Part shown: piece after piece, positions 7,761 through 16,644 of the stretch
Position numbering within the stretch: position 1 is the stretch's first letter
Layout: every line of letters starts with the position of its first letter
NCBI GenBank assembly: GCA_965212165.1
Contig: OZ243096.1
Location: 868,001-932,000 of the forward strand
From: RHLJ01 sp965212165
GTDB lineage: Bacteria > Bacteroidota > Rhodothermia > Balneolales > Balneolaceae
Reading direction: 5' to 3'
DNA length: 64,000 bases
Program-made: the position numbers and the translations under genes
Notes under the pieces: model-generated
What the model was told of the DNA's origin: nothing
The model's database searches: none
The model's input: the letters and a program-made list of their open reading frames with translations, nothing else

Positions 7761-9401
7761 ATGAAAAAACTAATTCTTTTTATACCCGCATTAATACTTT
7801 TAGCATGTAATTCTGGTCCATCTGTTGATGAAGCAACTCAATCAATTACTAAAGAAAGCTTGATGAACCATATTAGCGTTCTAGCATCAGATGCTTTTCT
7901 AGGACGATCGACCGGAACTGAAGGCGAACAAAAATCGGTGGATTATCTTGTTTCAGAATTAAAAGCTATGGGCGCAACATCTGGCGTTGAAGATGGAAGC
8001 TATATTCAGCCATTTCCATTGGTAGGACAAAAAACGATGAACCATAAAATGAGATTCTCAGCAAGAGGAAAATCTAGTCTAAACCCAGTATTCTTCGAAG
8101 ATTTTGTAGCCTGGCCTTCAGATGAGGCAACAAAAGTTGATATCAGTAATGCTGAATTGGTGTATGTTGGATATGGTATTCAAGCTCCAGAAGAAGAATG
8201 GGATGACTTTAAAGGCGTAGATGTTTCAGGTAAAATCATTGTTATCAAAAATAATGATCCAGAGTATGATGAAAATATGTTCGGGGGAAGAGCGAGGTTA
8301 TTCTATGGCAGATATACTTATAAGTATGAAAAAGCTAAAGAAATGGGAGCTCTGGGAGCAATCATCATTCATACCACAGAAACTGCAGGATATGGTTGGA
8401 GTGTAGTTTCAAATGGATGGAGTCGAGAACGCTTTAATGTGAAAGGTTCTGGTGGAGATGATTCTGGAAATAAGCTGAGTGCATGGATGACGTACGAAGC
8501 TAGTGACGCATTATTTAACATGGCAGGATTAAATATTGATGACTTACTTGATGCGGCTGATAGTCCAGATTTTGAGCCAGTATCATTAGGCAATGTTAGA
8601 ATGAGTGCGAGCTTAGATGCGGAGTATCGTGATATAAATGCAATGAATGTTCTGGGAGTTGTAGAAGGTTCAGATCCAGACTTAAAAGATGAGTATTTAG
8701 TATTAACAGCGCATTTCGATCACCTAGGTATTACAACTCCTATCGACGGTGATTCACTGAACAATGGGGCAGAGGATAATGCTGCTGGAGTAAGTGCGCT
8801 ACTCGAATCAATGAAAGCATATAAAGCTATGCAACCGAGTTTAAAACGAAGTGTACTTGGCTTAATAGTAAGTGCCGAAGAAGTGGGTCTTCTGGGTTCT
8901 AAATATTGGGCTGAAAACCCAACCGTTGAACCGGGTAAAGTTACAGCCAACATAAACTTGGATGGAATGAATGTTTATGGCGAAACAAGCGATGTAGTGA
9001 TTATTGGTTACGGTAGAAATTCATTGGCAGATTTGGTTGTTCAAGAAGCAGAAAAAGAAGGTCGAACAGTAAAACCAGATCCTAGACCTGAGCAAGGTAT
9101 ATTCTATAGATCCGATCATTTTAACATGGCGAAAGTTGGTATCCCTGCAATTTTTCCAAATCCAGGAACTGAGTTTATTGGAAAGGAAGATGGTTTCGCA
9201 GAATTAGTTGATAGTGTGTCGGCGGCGAATTATCATAGTGTTAACGACGAAGTAAATGAGTACTGGGATTTAACGGGAGCGGAGAAAGATGCGCGATTAT
9301 TTTTTAAAGTTGGATATGAAGCACTAAATGCACCTAATTTGCAAAAGTGGAAAAAAGGAGATGAGTTTGAAGCTGCTCGTCTCAGGTCTCTTGAATACTA
9401 A
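7761..9401 (+). CDS. M28-family metallopeptidase, lipoprotein with PA domain
   Basis: 546 residues. A lipobox (LLAC, Cys16) marks it as a lipoprotein. A protease-associated insert appears to lie at about residues 140-280. The M28 zinc peptidase core follows with LTAHFDHLG (zinc His), NNGAEDNAAG (bridging Asp), SAEEVGLLGSKYW (catalytic and zinc Glu), NLDGMN (zinc Asp) and YRSDHFNMA (zinc His). All expected ligands are present, so it should be an active aminopeptidase or glutamate carboxypeptidase-type enzyme in the periplasm or on the outer membrane. It is divergent from the SDR operon and is followed after 7 bases by a PAS kinase, so read-through is possible. Confidence 0.9.
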   Translation: MKKLILFIPALILLACNSGPSVDEATQSITKESLMNHISVLASDAFLGRSTGTEGEQKSVDYLVSELKAMGATSGVEDGSYIQPFPLVGQKTMNHKMRFSARGKSSLNPVFFEDFVAWPSDEATKVDISNAELVYVGYGIQAPEEEWDDFKGVDVSGKIIVIKNNDPEYDENMFGGRARLFYGRYTYKYEKAKEMGALGAIIIHTTETAGYGWSVVSNGWSRERFNVKGSGGDDSGNKLSAWMTYEASDALFNMAGLNIDDLLDAADSPDFEPVSLGNVRMSASLDAEYRDINAMNVLGVVEGSDPDLKDEYLVLTAHFDHLGITTPIDGDSLNNGAEDNAAGVSALLESMKAYKAMQPSLKRSVLGLIVSAEEVGLLGSKYWAENPTVEPGKVTANINLDGMNVYGETSDVVIIGYGRNSLADLVVQEAEKEGRTVKPDPRPEQGIFYRSDHFNMAKVGIPAIFPNPGTEFIGKEDGFAELVDSVSAANYHSVNDEVNEYWDLTGAEKDARLFFKVGYEALNAPNLQKWKKGDEFEAARLRSLEY

Positions 9402-9408
9402 ATACTAA

Positions 9409-11631
9409 ATGGGATTACTAAAAGCATATTGGTCGTGGGATATTAAGCATGGAACTGTTGAAGGGGGAGGCTTTATAACAAAGCTGCTTAACCTTAATTC
9501 TGGACTTAAAAGCTATCATTGGAGCGAAGTAAAAGAGAAGTTCAATGAAATTGAAATAAAAGCACTAAGAAGTGCTTTTGAAGAGCATGTGAATAGTAAT
9601 GGAGAGCTCCCATTTAAATGTGAGACCATTCAAAGGAATTCGGAAACGGGTGAAGCTATCTCACTTCTATGGTTTGGTGAAGTAGTTAGCTGGTCTGAGG
9701 GTGGAGAACCTTTAAAAATGGCAGGTCTAGTTAAAAAGAAAGTTGACATTTCGGCTCAGAATAAACTTTCGAAAGTTGATACCTTCCTATTTTTTACACT
9801 AATGGATCACCTCAATGAAAGTATCTTTTTCAAGGACTTAAATAGTCGCTTCATTCGCATCAACAAAGAATGTGCACGTAAGTTTGGCTTTGATAACCCA
9901 AATGATGCGATTGGTAAAACAGATTTTGATATTTTTGGATTAGAACATGCTCAAGAAGCTTTTGAAGATGAGCAGAAAATTCTGGCTACTGAAGAGCCAA
10001 TTTTCCAAAAAATAGAAAAAGAGAGCTTTGTAGACGATCCAGACAAAGTATTATGGGCGTCAACAAGTAAACTGCCACTATATGACGACGAAGGGGAGTT
10101 AATTGGAACCTTTGGAATTACAAGAGATGTAACCGAACAGAAGGTTCTAGAGCATGAATTAGAGTATAGCCAAAGCCTTTTTGACAAGCTTTCCGAACTG
10201 GCACCAGGGTTTTTATTCCTTCATAAAGTTGATGAGGATAACACGATTAAGTTTCCATTCGCAAGTGAAGGTATTCGTGAGTTATTCGATTTAACTCCAG
10301 AGGATATAAAAAATGGGATTAAACCACTTCTAAAGCGTGTTCATAAAGAGGATATTAAGAGGGTTTTATCCTCAATAATGGAATCGGTTACTTTTGTTTC
10401 TGATTGGAATTGCGAATACAGAATATATCATCCTACAAAAGGAATGCGATGGGTTAGAGGGCTTGCAAAACCAGAGCTTCAAGAAGATGGCTCAGTTCTT
10501 TCACCTGGTTATCTTACCGATATAACTGAAATGAAAGAAGCATTTGAACGAGATGAGAAGTTAAGAGTTCAATTTCAAAGTGTATTAAATGCCGTTCCTA
10601 ACTTGATATTCATAAAGAACAAGGCCGGACAATATATCTTAGTCAATGATGCAGCATGTGAGTTTTTTGAAATAAGTAGAGATAGCTTTCTTGGTAAAAC
10701 GGATGTTGAACTAGGTGTTCCCAAAGAAAGAGCAAAGTTATATCTTGAGGCAGATTTAAAAGTAATCGAAACCAAGAAAACTCAATTTATTCCTGAGGTT
10801 AAAACGGTTAAAAAGAACGGTCAGGAATATTGGCACCAAACTATTAAACTGCCATATAATCAAATCGATAATGACGAAGCAGCAGTATTATCTATTGTTA
10901 CCGACATATCAGATAGAAAACAGCGAGAGTCTGAGTTAAATAACACCCTCGAAATTATTGGTCAACAGAACCAACGACTCACCAATTTTGCCCATATCGT
11001 TTCTCATAATTTGAGAAATCATGCGGGGAATATTTCAATGCTTTTAACTCTCTACGACCCAGATGAATCGGAAGAGGAACAGGCAGAAATACTTGGTTAT
11101 TTACAGACAGCTGCTGAAAATCTAAATGAGTCGATTGCCGATTTAAATGAAATTGTGGATCAACAACAGATGACGATCGATCAGTTTAAAGACGTTAATC
11201 TAAAAGAGTACCTAACAAAGATTAAAGAAATTTTGGTGAGCGATATTCTTTCTAATAATGTAAAGTTCATTGAAGAGATCCCTCAGAACTTAGTTTTTGG
11301 ATATAATCCTGCATACCTAGAAAGTATTTTACTGAATTTAATTACCAATGCTATTAAGTATAAGAAGCCGAATGTTGCACCTGTAATTAAAATAAAGGCG
11401 CAGGAAGTAGACGGGAAAATCTATTTAGAAATTGGTGATAATGGTCTAGGAATAGATATGGAGCGACATGGCGAAAAATTGTTTGGCATGTATAAAACCT
11501 TTCATGGTAATGAAAACGCGAAAGGGATCGGACTTTTCATTACAAAAAACCAGATTGAATCAATGGGTGGATCTGTTAAAGTGGAGAGTGAGCAGGGTCA
11601 AGGAACAACATTTAAAATCAGATTAAAATGA
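9409..11631 (+). CDS. Soluble multi-PAS sensor histidine kinase
   Basis: 740 residues with no signal peptide or membrane segment, so a cytoplasmic sensor. The N-terminal ~115 residues look like a degenerate PAS domain. Three further PAS domains follow at about 125-250 (NESIFFKDLNSRFIRINK), 270-375 and 390-510 (NLIFIKNKAGQYILVND). The dimerisation/phosphoacceptor segment is FAHIVSHNLRNHAGNIS near residue 530, and the ATPase domain has NLITNAIKYKKP (N box), IGDNGLGID (G1) and KGIGLFITKNQ (G2). The following receiver gene overlaps it by 4 bases, so that protein is the obvious phosphoryl acceptor. PAS ligands such as heme or flavin cannot be told from sequence alone. Confidence 0.88.
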   Translation: MGLLKAYWSWDIKHGTVEGGGFITKLLNLNSGLKSYHWSEVKEKFNEIEIKALRSAFEEHVNSNGELPFKCETIQRNSETGEAISLLWFGEVVSWSEGGEPLKMAGLVKKKVDISAQNKLSKVDTFLFFTLMDHLNESIFFKDLNSRFIRINKECARKFGFDNPNDAIGKTDFDIFGLEHAQEAFEDEQKILATEEPIFQKIEKESFVDDPDKVLWASTSKLPLYDDEGELIGTFGITRDVTEQKVLEHELEYSQSLFDKLSELAPGFLFLHKVDEDNTIKFPFASEGIRELFDLTPEDIKNGIKPLLKRVHKEDIKRVLSSIMESVTFVSDWNCEYRIYHPTKGMRWVRGLAKPELQEDGSVLSPGYLTDITEMKEAFERDEKLRVQFQSVLNAVPNLIFIKNKAGQYILVNDAACEFFEISRDSFLGKTDVELGVPKERAKLYLEADLKVIETKKTQFIPEVKTVKKNGQEYWHQTIKLPYNQIDNDEAAVLSIVTDISDRKQRESELNNTLEIIGQQNQRLTNFAHIVSHNLRNHAGNISMLLTLYDPDESEEEQAEILGYLQTAAENLNESIADLNEIVDQQQMTIDQFKDVNLKEYLTKIKEILVSDILSNNVKFIEEIPQNLVFGYNPAYLESILLNLITNAIKYKKPNVAPVIKIKAQEVDGKIYLEIGDNGLGIDMERHGEKLFGMYKTFHGNENAKGIGLFITKNQIESMGGSVKVESEQGQGTTFKIRLK

Positions 11632-12026
11632 GCACAAAAAGAAGTATATGCATTATCGATGATGATAAAGTCTACACGTTTGGGATAAAGAAGATTATAA
11701 ATAATCATCTCCCTGGTAATACGGTTACATCCTACGAAAATGGAAAGATGGCCTTAGATCAATTAAGAGAAATGAACCCGTCTGACGACGCCATTCCAGA
11801 TTTCATTTTACTTGATATTGATATGCCTGAGATGAATGGATGGGATTTTCTTAAAGAATTTGAGGAGCTTCGAAAATCAATCGATAAGGAAATAAAAATC
11901 TTTGTTATTAGCTCTAGAATTGAAAGTGAGAATGAACGTTTATACCAAGTTGAATGGGACGATAAAGTATCGAAATTCATGCCTAAACCAGTTAATGCAG
12001 ATACATTAAAAGGGATTTTAGGCTAG
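11628..12026 (+). CDS. Single-domain response regulator paired with the PAS kinase
   Basis: 132 residues, only a receiver domain. D11, D12, D13 and the phosphoacceptor D63 (in ILLDIDMPEMNGWDFL) are present, with serine in VISSR and the conserved lysine in FMPKPVNA. Its ATG overlaps the kinase stop (ATGA), so translation is coupled. With no output domain it probably signals through protein binding or further phosphotransfer. Its last 9 bases overlap the convergent gene on the other strand. Confidence 0.88.
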   Translation: MSTKRSICIIDDDKVYTFGIKKIINNHLPGNTVTSYENGKMALDQLREMNPSDDAIPDFILLDIDMPEMNGWDFLKEFEELRKSIDKEIKIFVISSRIESENERLYQVEWDDKVSKFMPKPVNADTLKGILG

Positions 12027-12398
12027 TGGCTCTTCTTTCTCCTCTTCCTCAGTCAGTTTTAGAAAAAGAGTCATTGAACTTTGGATGATATAGTACTCTT
12101 TGGTTGCTCGATAAATTCCAGCTGCACCCAAAATTAAAATAGATATACCTGCAACTAAACTGAACAACTCATCTGTTTTTCCAAATTCAATTAATTGATA
12201 CCCACCATATATAAGGGCATAGAAAATACCAAAAGCGATAGACCAGAATATTTTTTTAGTCTTTTTTAATTGCTCTTTTGCAAACTCCACATGATTTCCT
12301 TTTTTTAAAAGCTGGTTATCCTTATAAAGAAGAAAGGGCACAAATTGATCTTTAAAATTGTCTTCAAAAAATGAAAATAGAACCTTTGATGTAGGCAT
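12018..12398 (-). CDS. Small membrane protein of unknown function (two TM helices)
   Basis: 126 residues that I do not recognise. The first ~48 residues are polar, then come two hydrophobic helices (about 50-68 and 80-97) and an amphipathic C-terminal part ending in a very acidic tail (EEEEKEEP). It converges on, and overlaps by 9 bases, the response regulator gene. No enzyme motif is visible. Confidence 0.6.
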   Translation of the reverse strand: MPTSKVLFSFFEDNFKDQFVPFLLYKDNQLLKKGNHVEFAKEQLKKTKKIFWSIAFGIFYALIYGGYQLIEFGKTDELFSLVAGISILILGAAGIYRATKEYYIIQSSMTLFLKLTEEEEKEEPLA

Positions 12399-12542
12399 AA
12401 GACTAAGTTTATTGTTAAATCAAAAAAGGATATAAGCTTCGTAAAATTACATAAAACGGAATAAAAAGAACTAAATTATATGTTCTCGAACCATAATTAA
12501 TAGTAGCTTCAAAGCTGTTAAAGACAAATAAATCTTATAGTC

Positions 12543-13697
12543 ATGAAAAAGTCCTCTCTTCTATCATTAATGCTAATAACAATAATTGCTTGTTCTCCAA
12601 CAGAGAAAGGTGAACTTGGGTTTATTACTAAATTGGGAAGCGATACACTAGCTGTTGAAACATTTACAAAAACAGATCAGGGATTTTCAGCTAAAGTTGT
12701 ATTAAGAAGTCCAAGTACGGTGCTAACTTCCTACGAACTTAAGCAAGATGAATTTGGCGGAGTTTTAGAGTTATCCGAAACCAGTTATTCAACTAGTGAA
12801 GGTTTTAATGGCGAAGGAACATTTCGCAGGTCCATTACGAAAAAAGGTGACAGTTTAATTACAAACATGATGGCTGGTAATGGAGAAATGAGAACTTTCG
12901 CGACGAAATATCAAGAAGGTGCTCTTCCTTTTATCGATATGGTGCATTGGCCATTCGACTTAGCATTTCAAGAAGCAGCTAAAAGTGAAAGCGATACCGT
13001 AGTTCAAAAAATGCTATCAGGTAGCAGGATTTCAAACTTCATAGTTGCAGATTTAGGGGACGATAGAAGAACCGTTCGTCACCCATCACGCGGTGTAATG
13101 GATGTGTGGGTAAATGATATGGGCGAAATAGCAAAACTTGATGCTGCACAAACAACTCGGAAGCTGATTGTTACAAGAGAAAGTGGTATCGATATACAAA
13201 ATATCGGTATGAGATTTTTAGAATTGGATAAAGCTGGGAAGTCCTTTGGTTCATTGTCCGGCGCAGTTGAAGAAGAGTTTATGGTTGGTGACGCTACGTT
13301 CAATCTTTCCTATGGTTCACCAGTAAGACGAGGAAGAGATCTTTTTGGTGGTATTGTGCCATGGGGTGAGCGATGGAGAACAGGCGCAAACAGAGCGACA
13401 CATTTTTCAACTTCTAAGGATTTAATGATTGGCTCACTTGAAGTCCCCGCAGGGGATTATACCTTATTTAGTATTCCAGAGGCAGATGGTGGCACACTAA
13501 TCATTAATAAGCAAACTGGACAAAATGGGCGTTCGTATGATGAATCAAGAGATTTAGGACGAGTGCCAATGCAAATATCTTCTAAAGTCGATAATACCGA
13601 AGTATTTACCATTGTAGTAGAAGAAGAAGGGAATGGAGGAGCATTAAAATTGATGTGGGGAGAAACAGTATTTTCTGTTCCATTTAGTATTATGTAA
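12543..13697 (+). CDS. DUF2911-domain lipoprotein
   Basis: 384 residues. The signal peptide ends in a lipobox (TIIAC, Cys17). The C-terminal ~145 residues match the DUF2911 pattern: YGSPVRRGRDLFGG, PWGERWRTGANRAT, VPAGDYTLFSIP and a final SVPF segment. The N-terminal ~230 residues are beta-rich and unrecognised. DUF2911 proteins are common in Bacteroidota and Balneolaeota envelopes; their role is unknown. It stands alone with a 144-base upstream gap. Confidence 0.85.
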   Translation: MKKSSLLSLMLITIIACSPTEKGELGFITKLGSDTLAVETFTKTDQGFSAKVVLRSPSTVLTSYELKQDEFGGVLELSETSYSTSEGFNGEGTFRRSITKKGDSLITNMMAGNGEMRTFATKYQEGALPFIDMVHWPFDLAFQEAAKSESDTVVQKMLSGSRISNFIVADLGDDRRTVRHPSRGVMDVWVNDMGEIAKLDAAQTTRKLIVTRESGIDIQNIGMRFLELDKAGKSFGSLSGAVEEEFMVGDATFNLSYGSPVRRGRDLFGGIVPWGERWRTGANRATHFSTSKDLMIGSLEVPAGDYTLFSIPEADGGTLIINKQTGQNGRSYDESRDLGRVPMQISSKVDNTEVFTIVVEEEGNGGALKLMWGETVFSVPFSIM

Positions 13698-13746
13698 TTT
13701 TATATATAGAGATTTAATCTCCAGTATAAAGTTTAAAAATAATCCG

Positions 13747-14586
13747 TTGACTCTAGATCTTTTCCAACCATTAGCCGAAACTCAAAAAGAGCGAATAAAT
13801 GCCGCTCTTGTTGAAAGCCCACCGCATGAGCCGGGGGTTTATACTATGTATGATAATCGGGATGAAGTACTATATGTTGGAAAAGCCAAAGATCTCTACA
13901 ATCGATTAACATCATATCGATATTCTAAATCACGCAAGACTCAGCGGATGATTGCTCATATAAACCGAATAGGTTACGAGATATGCAAAAGTGAAACGGA
14001 TGCTATACTTCTAGAGAACCTATTGATAAGGTCTCTTCGCCCACCTTTTAACGTGGCTAATAAGAAACCTGAAACCTATTATTATATATCAACTACTCGC
14101 CGCGGAAATAAACGAGAGTTTCGTCTCTCTATGAAGCAACTTCAAGAGTATCCAAAATGCTATGGCTGTTTTAAAGGACATCTGAAAGTTAGAAAAGGTC
14201 TAGGGGCTTTATTAAAACTGCTATATGTGATGGATAAAAGAATAAAGCATGCTCACTTTTTACCCAGTCAATTATTGAAGCGAATAACTCCAATGCGATT
14301 TAATATCAGATTAAATGATCAAATGGGAGTGCAGGTTGATCAACTACTTAAAGGCACCTCTAGTCTTTTATTATCTGATTTTGAGGAACTCATTGAGGGA
14401 ACCAAATTCAAAGACAAATTTACACTTAGCTTTTTAAGAAATGAACTTGATCACTTAAAAATGTTCTATGTTTTAGGCCCAGAAAGGAATAACCTAATTA
14501 AAACAGAATTGGGATTAGATTCGGGGTTAATCCCTCAAGATCAACTAGATGATTTGCACGTTTTACTGGCTGAACGTAAAAACTGA
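13747..14586 (+). CDS. GIY-YIG nuclease, UvrC N-terminal/Cho-like
   Basis: 279 residues from a TTG start. The GIY-YIG domain is at about residues 28-105: PGVYTMYDNRDEVLYVGKA (GVYTMY / YVGKA for the two signature strands), the catalytic arginine in LYNRL, and ESDAIL-like SETDAILLEN carrying the metal-binding glutamate. After it comes a region similar to the UvrC segment that follows the nuclease (CYGCFKG). It lacks the UVR coil and the RNase H-like 5' nuclease half of full UvrC, so it resembles Cho, which makes only the 3' incision in nucleotide excision repair. No start codon other than TTG fits the conserved N-terminus well. Confidence 0.8.
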   Translation: MTLDLFQPLAETQKERINAALVESPPHEPGVYTMYDNRDEVLYVGKAKDLYNRLTSYRYSKSRKTQRMIAHINRIGYEICKSETDAILLENLLIRSLRPPFNVANKKPETYYYISTTRRGNKREFRLSMKQLQEYPKCYGCFKGHLKVRKGLGALLKLLYVMDKRIKHAHFLPSQLLKRITPMRFNIRLNDQMGVQVDQLLKGTSSLLLSDFEELIEGTKFKDKFTLSFLRNELDHLKMFYVLGPERNNLIKTELGLDSGLIPQDQLDDLHVLLAERKN

Positions 14587-14656
14587 GTTCTTTTGAGTTA
14601 GGGATTGGAAGTCTTCTTATAGATATTATTCGAAAAATTTATTGGTAGAGGGATAT

Positions 14657-15391
14657 ATGTTTCAAACTATAGGATTTATTGGTCTAGCTCTTTTCATAAT
14701 TCTAGGCTTAGCATTACCAAAGCTGGTTAATAAAAGCATTAAAAAACGTAGACAAAAAGAATATCAAGAGTGGGAACTTGGAAATTGGGGGTTTCATGCA
14801 AGGCCAAGAGAAGGACCATGGATTAACTATGTTGATTATGGTGTTGCAAGGTATTCTGAGATTGCAAAAGGAAAGTTTTTTTATTGTGACTGGTTGATTG
14901 TTCATGATGGGTGGATTTTGGTCAATCCTGGAAGAGTTGATTACAAGCATCTCAAAGAACAAAAGGAAGCGAAATACGATTTTAGACGTTCAAGAACATA
15001 TGCCTGGGATGGATGTACACCAAAAGTGTCATTCTTATGGCTTGGTTTTTTCGGCACCCCTGATTGGTGGAGTAAAGAATTAGCAATAAAAAAACTGAAC
15101 CCTGAAACAGGAGATATTGAAGACAAAAAAGTATTTTGGCCTCTTGCTCATTATGCAAGCTTAATTCATGATGGGTTGTTTCAGTATCTCGATTCAATTC
15201 CTATTGCTAAAAAAGACGTGGATGGTCTCTTCTTTGAAATGTTAAGAGAAGCTGGAATGATATGGCCTGTAGCCAAAATATATCATTTGGCAGTTAAATA
15301 TTTTGGTGCATCTGATGTGGAAGAAAATGAACCGCAACCACCACAAGGACTGAAAATATTCAAATTTCCAGACATCAAGGGAGGTCAATAA
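14657..15391 (+). CDS. Membrane-anchored DUF1353-like protein
   Basis: 244 residues from the ATG at 14657, preferred because GAGGG lies at 14648-14652; a TTG at 14642 would add five residues. An N-terminal membrane helix (residues 3-22) is followed by a basic stretch. The rest resembles DUF1353: YAWDGCTPKV, then HYASLIHDGLFQYLD with an HD pair, then KKDVDGLFFEMLREAG and a final VKYFG. That family is best known from phage and plasmid genomes and its function is not established. Here there are no other phage genes. Its 3' end overlaps the convergent HAD gene by 17 bases. Confidence 0.65.
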   Translation: MFQTIGFIGLALFIILGLALPKLVNKSIKKRRQKEYQEWELGNWGFHARPREGPWINYVDYGVARYSEIAKGKFFYCDWLIVHDGWILVNPGRVDYKHLKEQKEAKYDFRRSRTYAWDGCTPKVSFLWLGFFGTPDWWSKELAIKKLNPETGDIEDKKVFWPLAHYASLIHDGLFQYLDSIPIAKKDVDGLFFEMLREAGMIWPVAKIYHLAVKYFGASDVEENEPQPPQGLKIFKFPDIKGGQ

Positions 15392-16019
15392 TCCGCCTGT
15401 CTACAAGAGAAGAAATTATTAAATCAGCCTTCGATAAATCCTGATTCCCAGAACCCGGATTTATATATCCAATACAAGTCATGCCAGCTACTTTTGCTGC
15501 TAGTGTTCCATTTCTAGAATCTTCAATAACTAAACAATCTTCAGGTCTGATGTTATAATGCTTTGCTGCTAGTAGGAAAATATCTGGAGCCGGTTTACCG
15601 TGTTTAGGCATTTCTCCACTTACTATATATGAGAAGAATGCTTCTACATCTAGTTTAGATAGAATGAGCTTTATATTCTTCATCAAACCAGAAGAGGCAA
15701 TACAGGTAGGGATATTATTTTCTTTGATATGATGTAGCAATTCAAGAAGACCGTCATTTGGAACTAAGTCGGCTTCCGAAAGACCATCAAACTTACGCTC
15801 TCTTTCCATTGCTCTTAGTTCCGAAATAGATTGTGTGAGACTACCTTTTTCCTTGATATAACTCCACATCTTATCACCAGAAATCCCGATAAAAGAATTG
15901 TACTCTTCATCAGTTATATGTACCCCTAGATCTGTGAAGAGGTTCATATTTACAATTTTATAAAGTGACTCAGAGTCGAGTAAAACCCCATCTAAATCAA
16001 AAATGACGAGCTTAATCAA
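15375..16019 (-). CDS. HAD-superfamily phosphatase/phosphomutase (beta-phosphoglucomutase-like)
   Basis: 214 residues. Motif I is FDLDGVLLDSE (nucleophile Asp plus second Asp), motif II is CIASSG, motif III uses the lysine in KHGKPAPD, and motif IV is VIEDSRNG. The alpha-helical cap inserted after motif I places it with the PGMB/GPH-like group. The substrate is unknown; typical ones are sugar phosphates. Its ATG overlaps the stop of the upstream membrane protein gene (ATGA), so the two are co-translated. Confidence 0.88.
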   Translation of the reverse strand: MIKLVIFDLDGVLLDSESLYKIVNMNLFTDLGVHITDEEYNSFIGISGDKMWSYIKEKGSLTQSISELRAMERERKFDGLSEADLVPNDGLLELLHHIKENNIPTCIASSGLMKNIKLILSKLDVEAFFSYIVSGEMPKHGKPAPDIFLLAAKHYNIRPEDCLVIEDSRNGTLAAKVAGMTCIGYINPGSGNQDLSKADLIISSLVDRRIIDLP

Positions 16020-16456
16020 AATAGTACTAGTCTAACATTAAGGCCTAATATCATAAGTATGAGTCCGAAGAAAGTCAGTATACCGTAATACATTGAAGCT
16101 TTTCGCAAATCTCGTTGTTCAGGATCGATGAGTCCCATTCTTTTTCCAATAATCAGCCACGTAAACAAGGCAACCCAAAAGCTAAGTTTCAATACGATAG
16201 TAAGTGACATTGAACTAGCAAAAGTAAACCACTCACTCATGGGTAAGTAGGTCATTGCAAGCCTGAAGCCAATCAAAAATTGAATAAATAAAACAGCATG
16301 AGCACCTTTATTGAAGGCATCAAAATATGTGAAGGCAAAATCTGAATTATCAATTTTACGGGCGTGTGGAATTACAATAAATCGAGCGATGAATAAGCCG
16401 CCAATTATAATTATCGACAAGAAAACATGTAGAATGAGTAGTATGGTATATTCCAT
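16016..16456 (-). CDS. CopD-like four-helix membrane protein
   Basis: 146 residues from the ATG at 16456; a TTG at 16501 would only add a polar extension before the first helix. Four hydrophobic helices can be drawn, with LHVFLSIIIIGGLF at the start and a histidine in the second helix (NKGAHAVLFIQF). This arrangement resembles the CopD copper-resistance membrane domain, but the sequence is too diverged for certainty. It is translationally coupled to the HAD gene downstream. Confidence 0.5.
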   Translation of the reverse strand: MEYTILLILHVFLSIIIIGGLFIARFIVIPHARKIDNSDFAFTYFDAFNKGAHAVLFIQFLIGFRLAMTYLPMSEWFTFASSMSLTIVLKLSFWVALFTWLIIGKRMGLIDPEQRDLRKASMYYGILTFFGLILMILGLNVRLVLF

Positions 16457-16644
16457 AGGAAAATGTATTTGTTGATTGAAAAAGTACCAAACTAATATCA
16501 AATATCCTGACCAAATTGGTTATCAATTCTAAAGTAGTATAGGCATCATATTCCCTACCACTCAAAAGATGGTTTTATCTTTAAAAGATTGTTGGTTTGA
16601 TTTTAATTACCCGTATTTTTGAAACTTATTCATTTTCGGATTAT

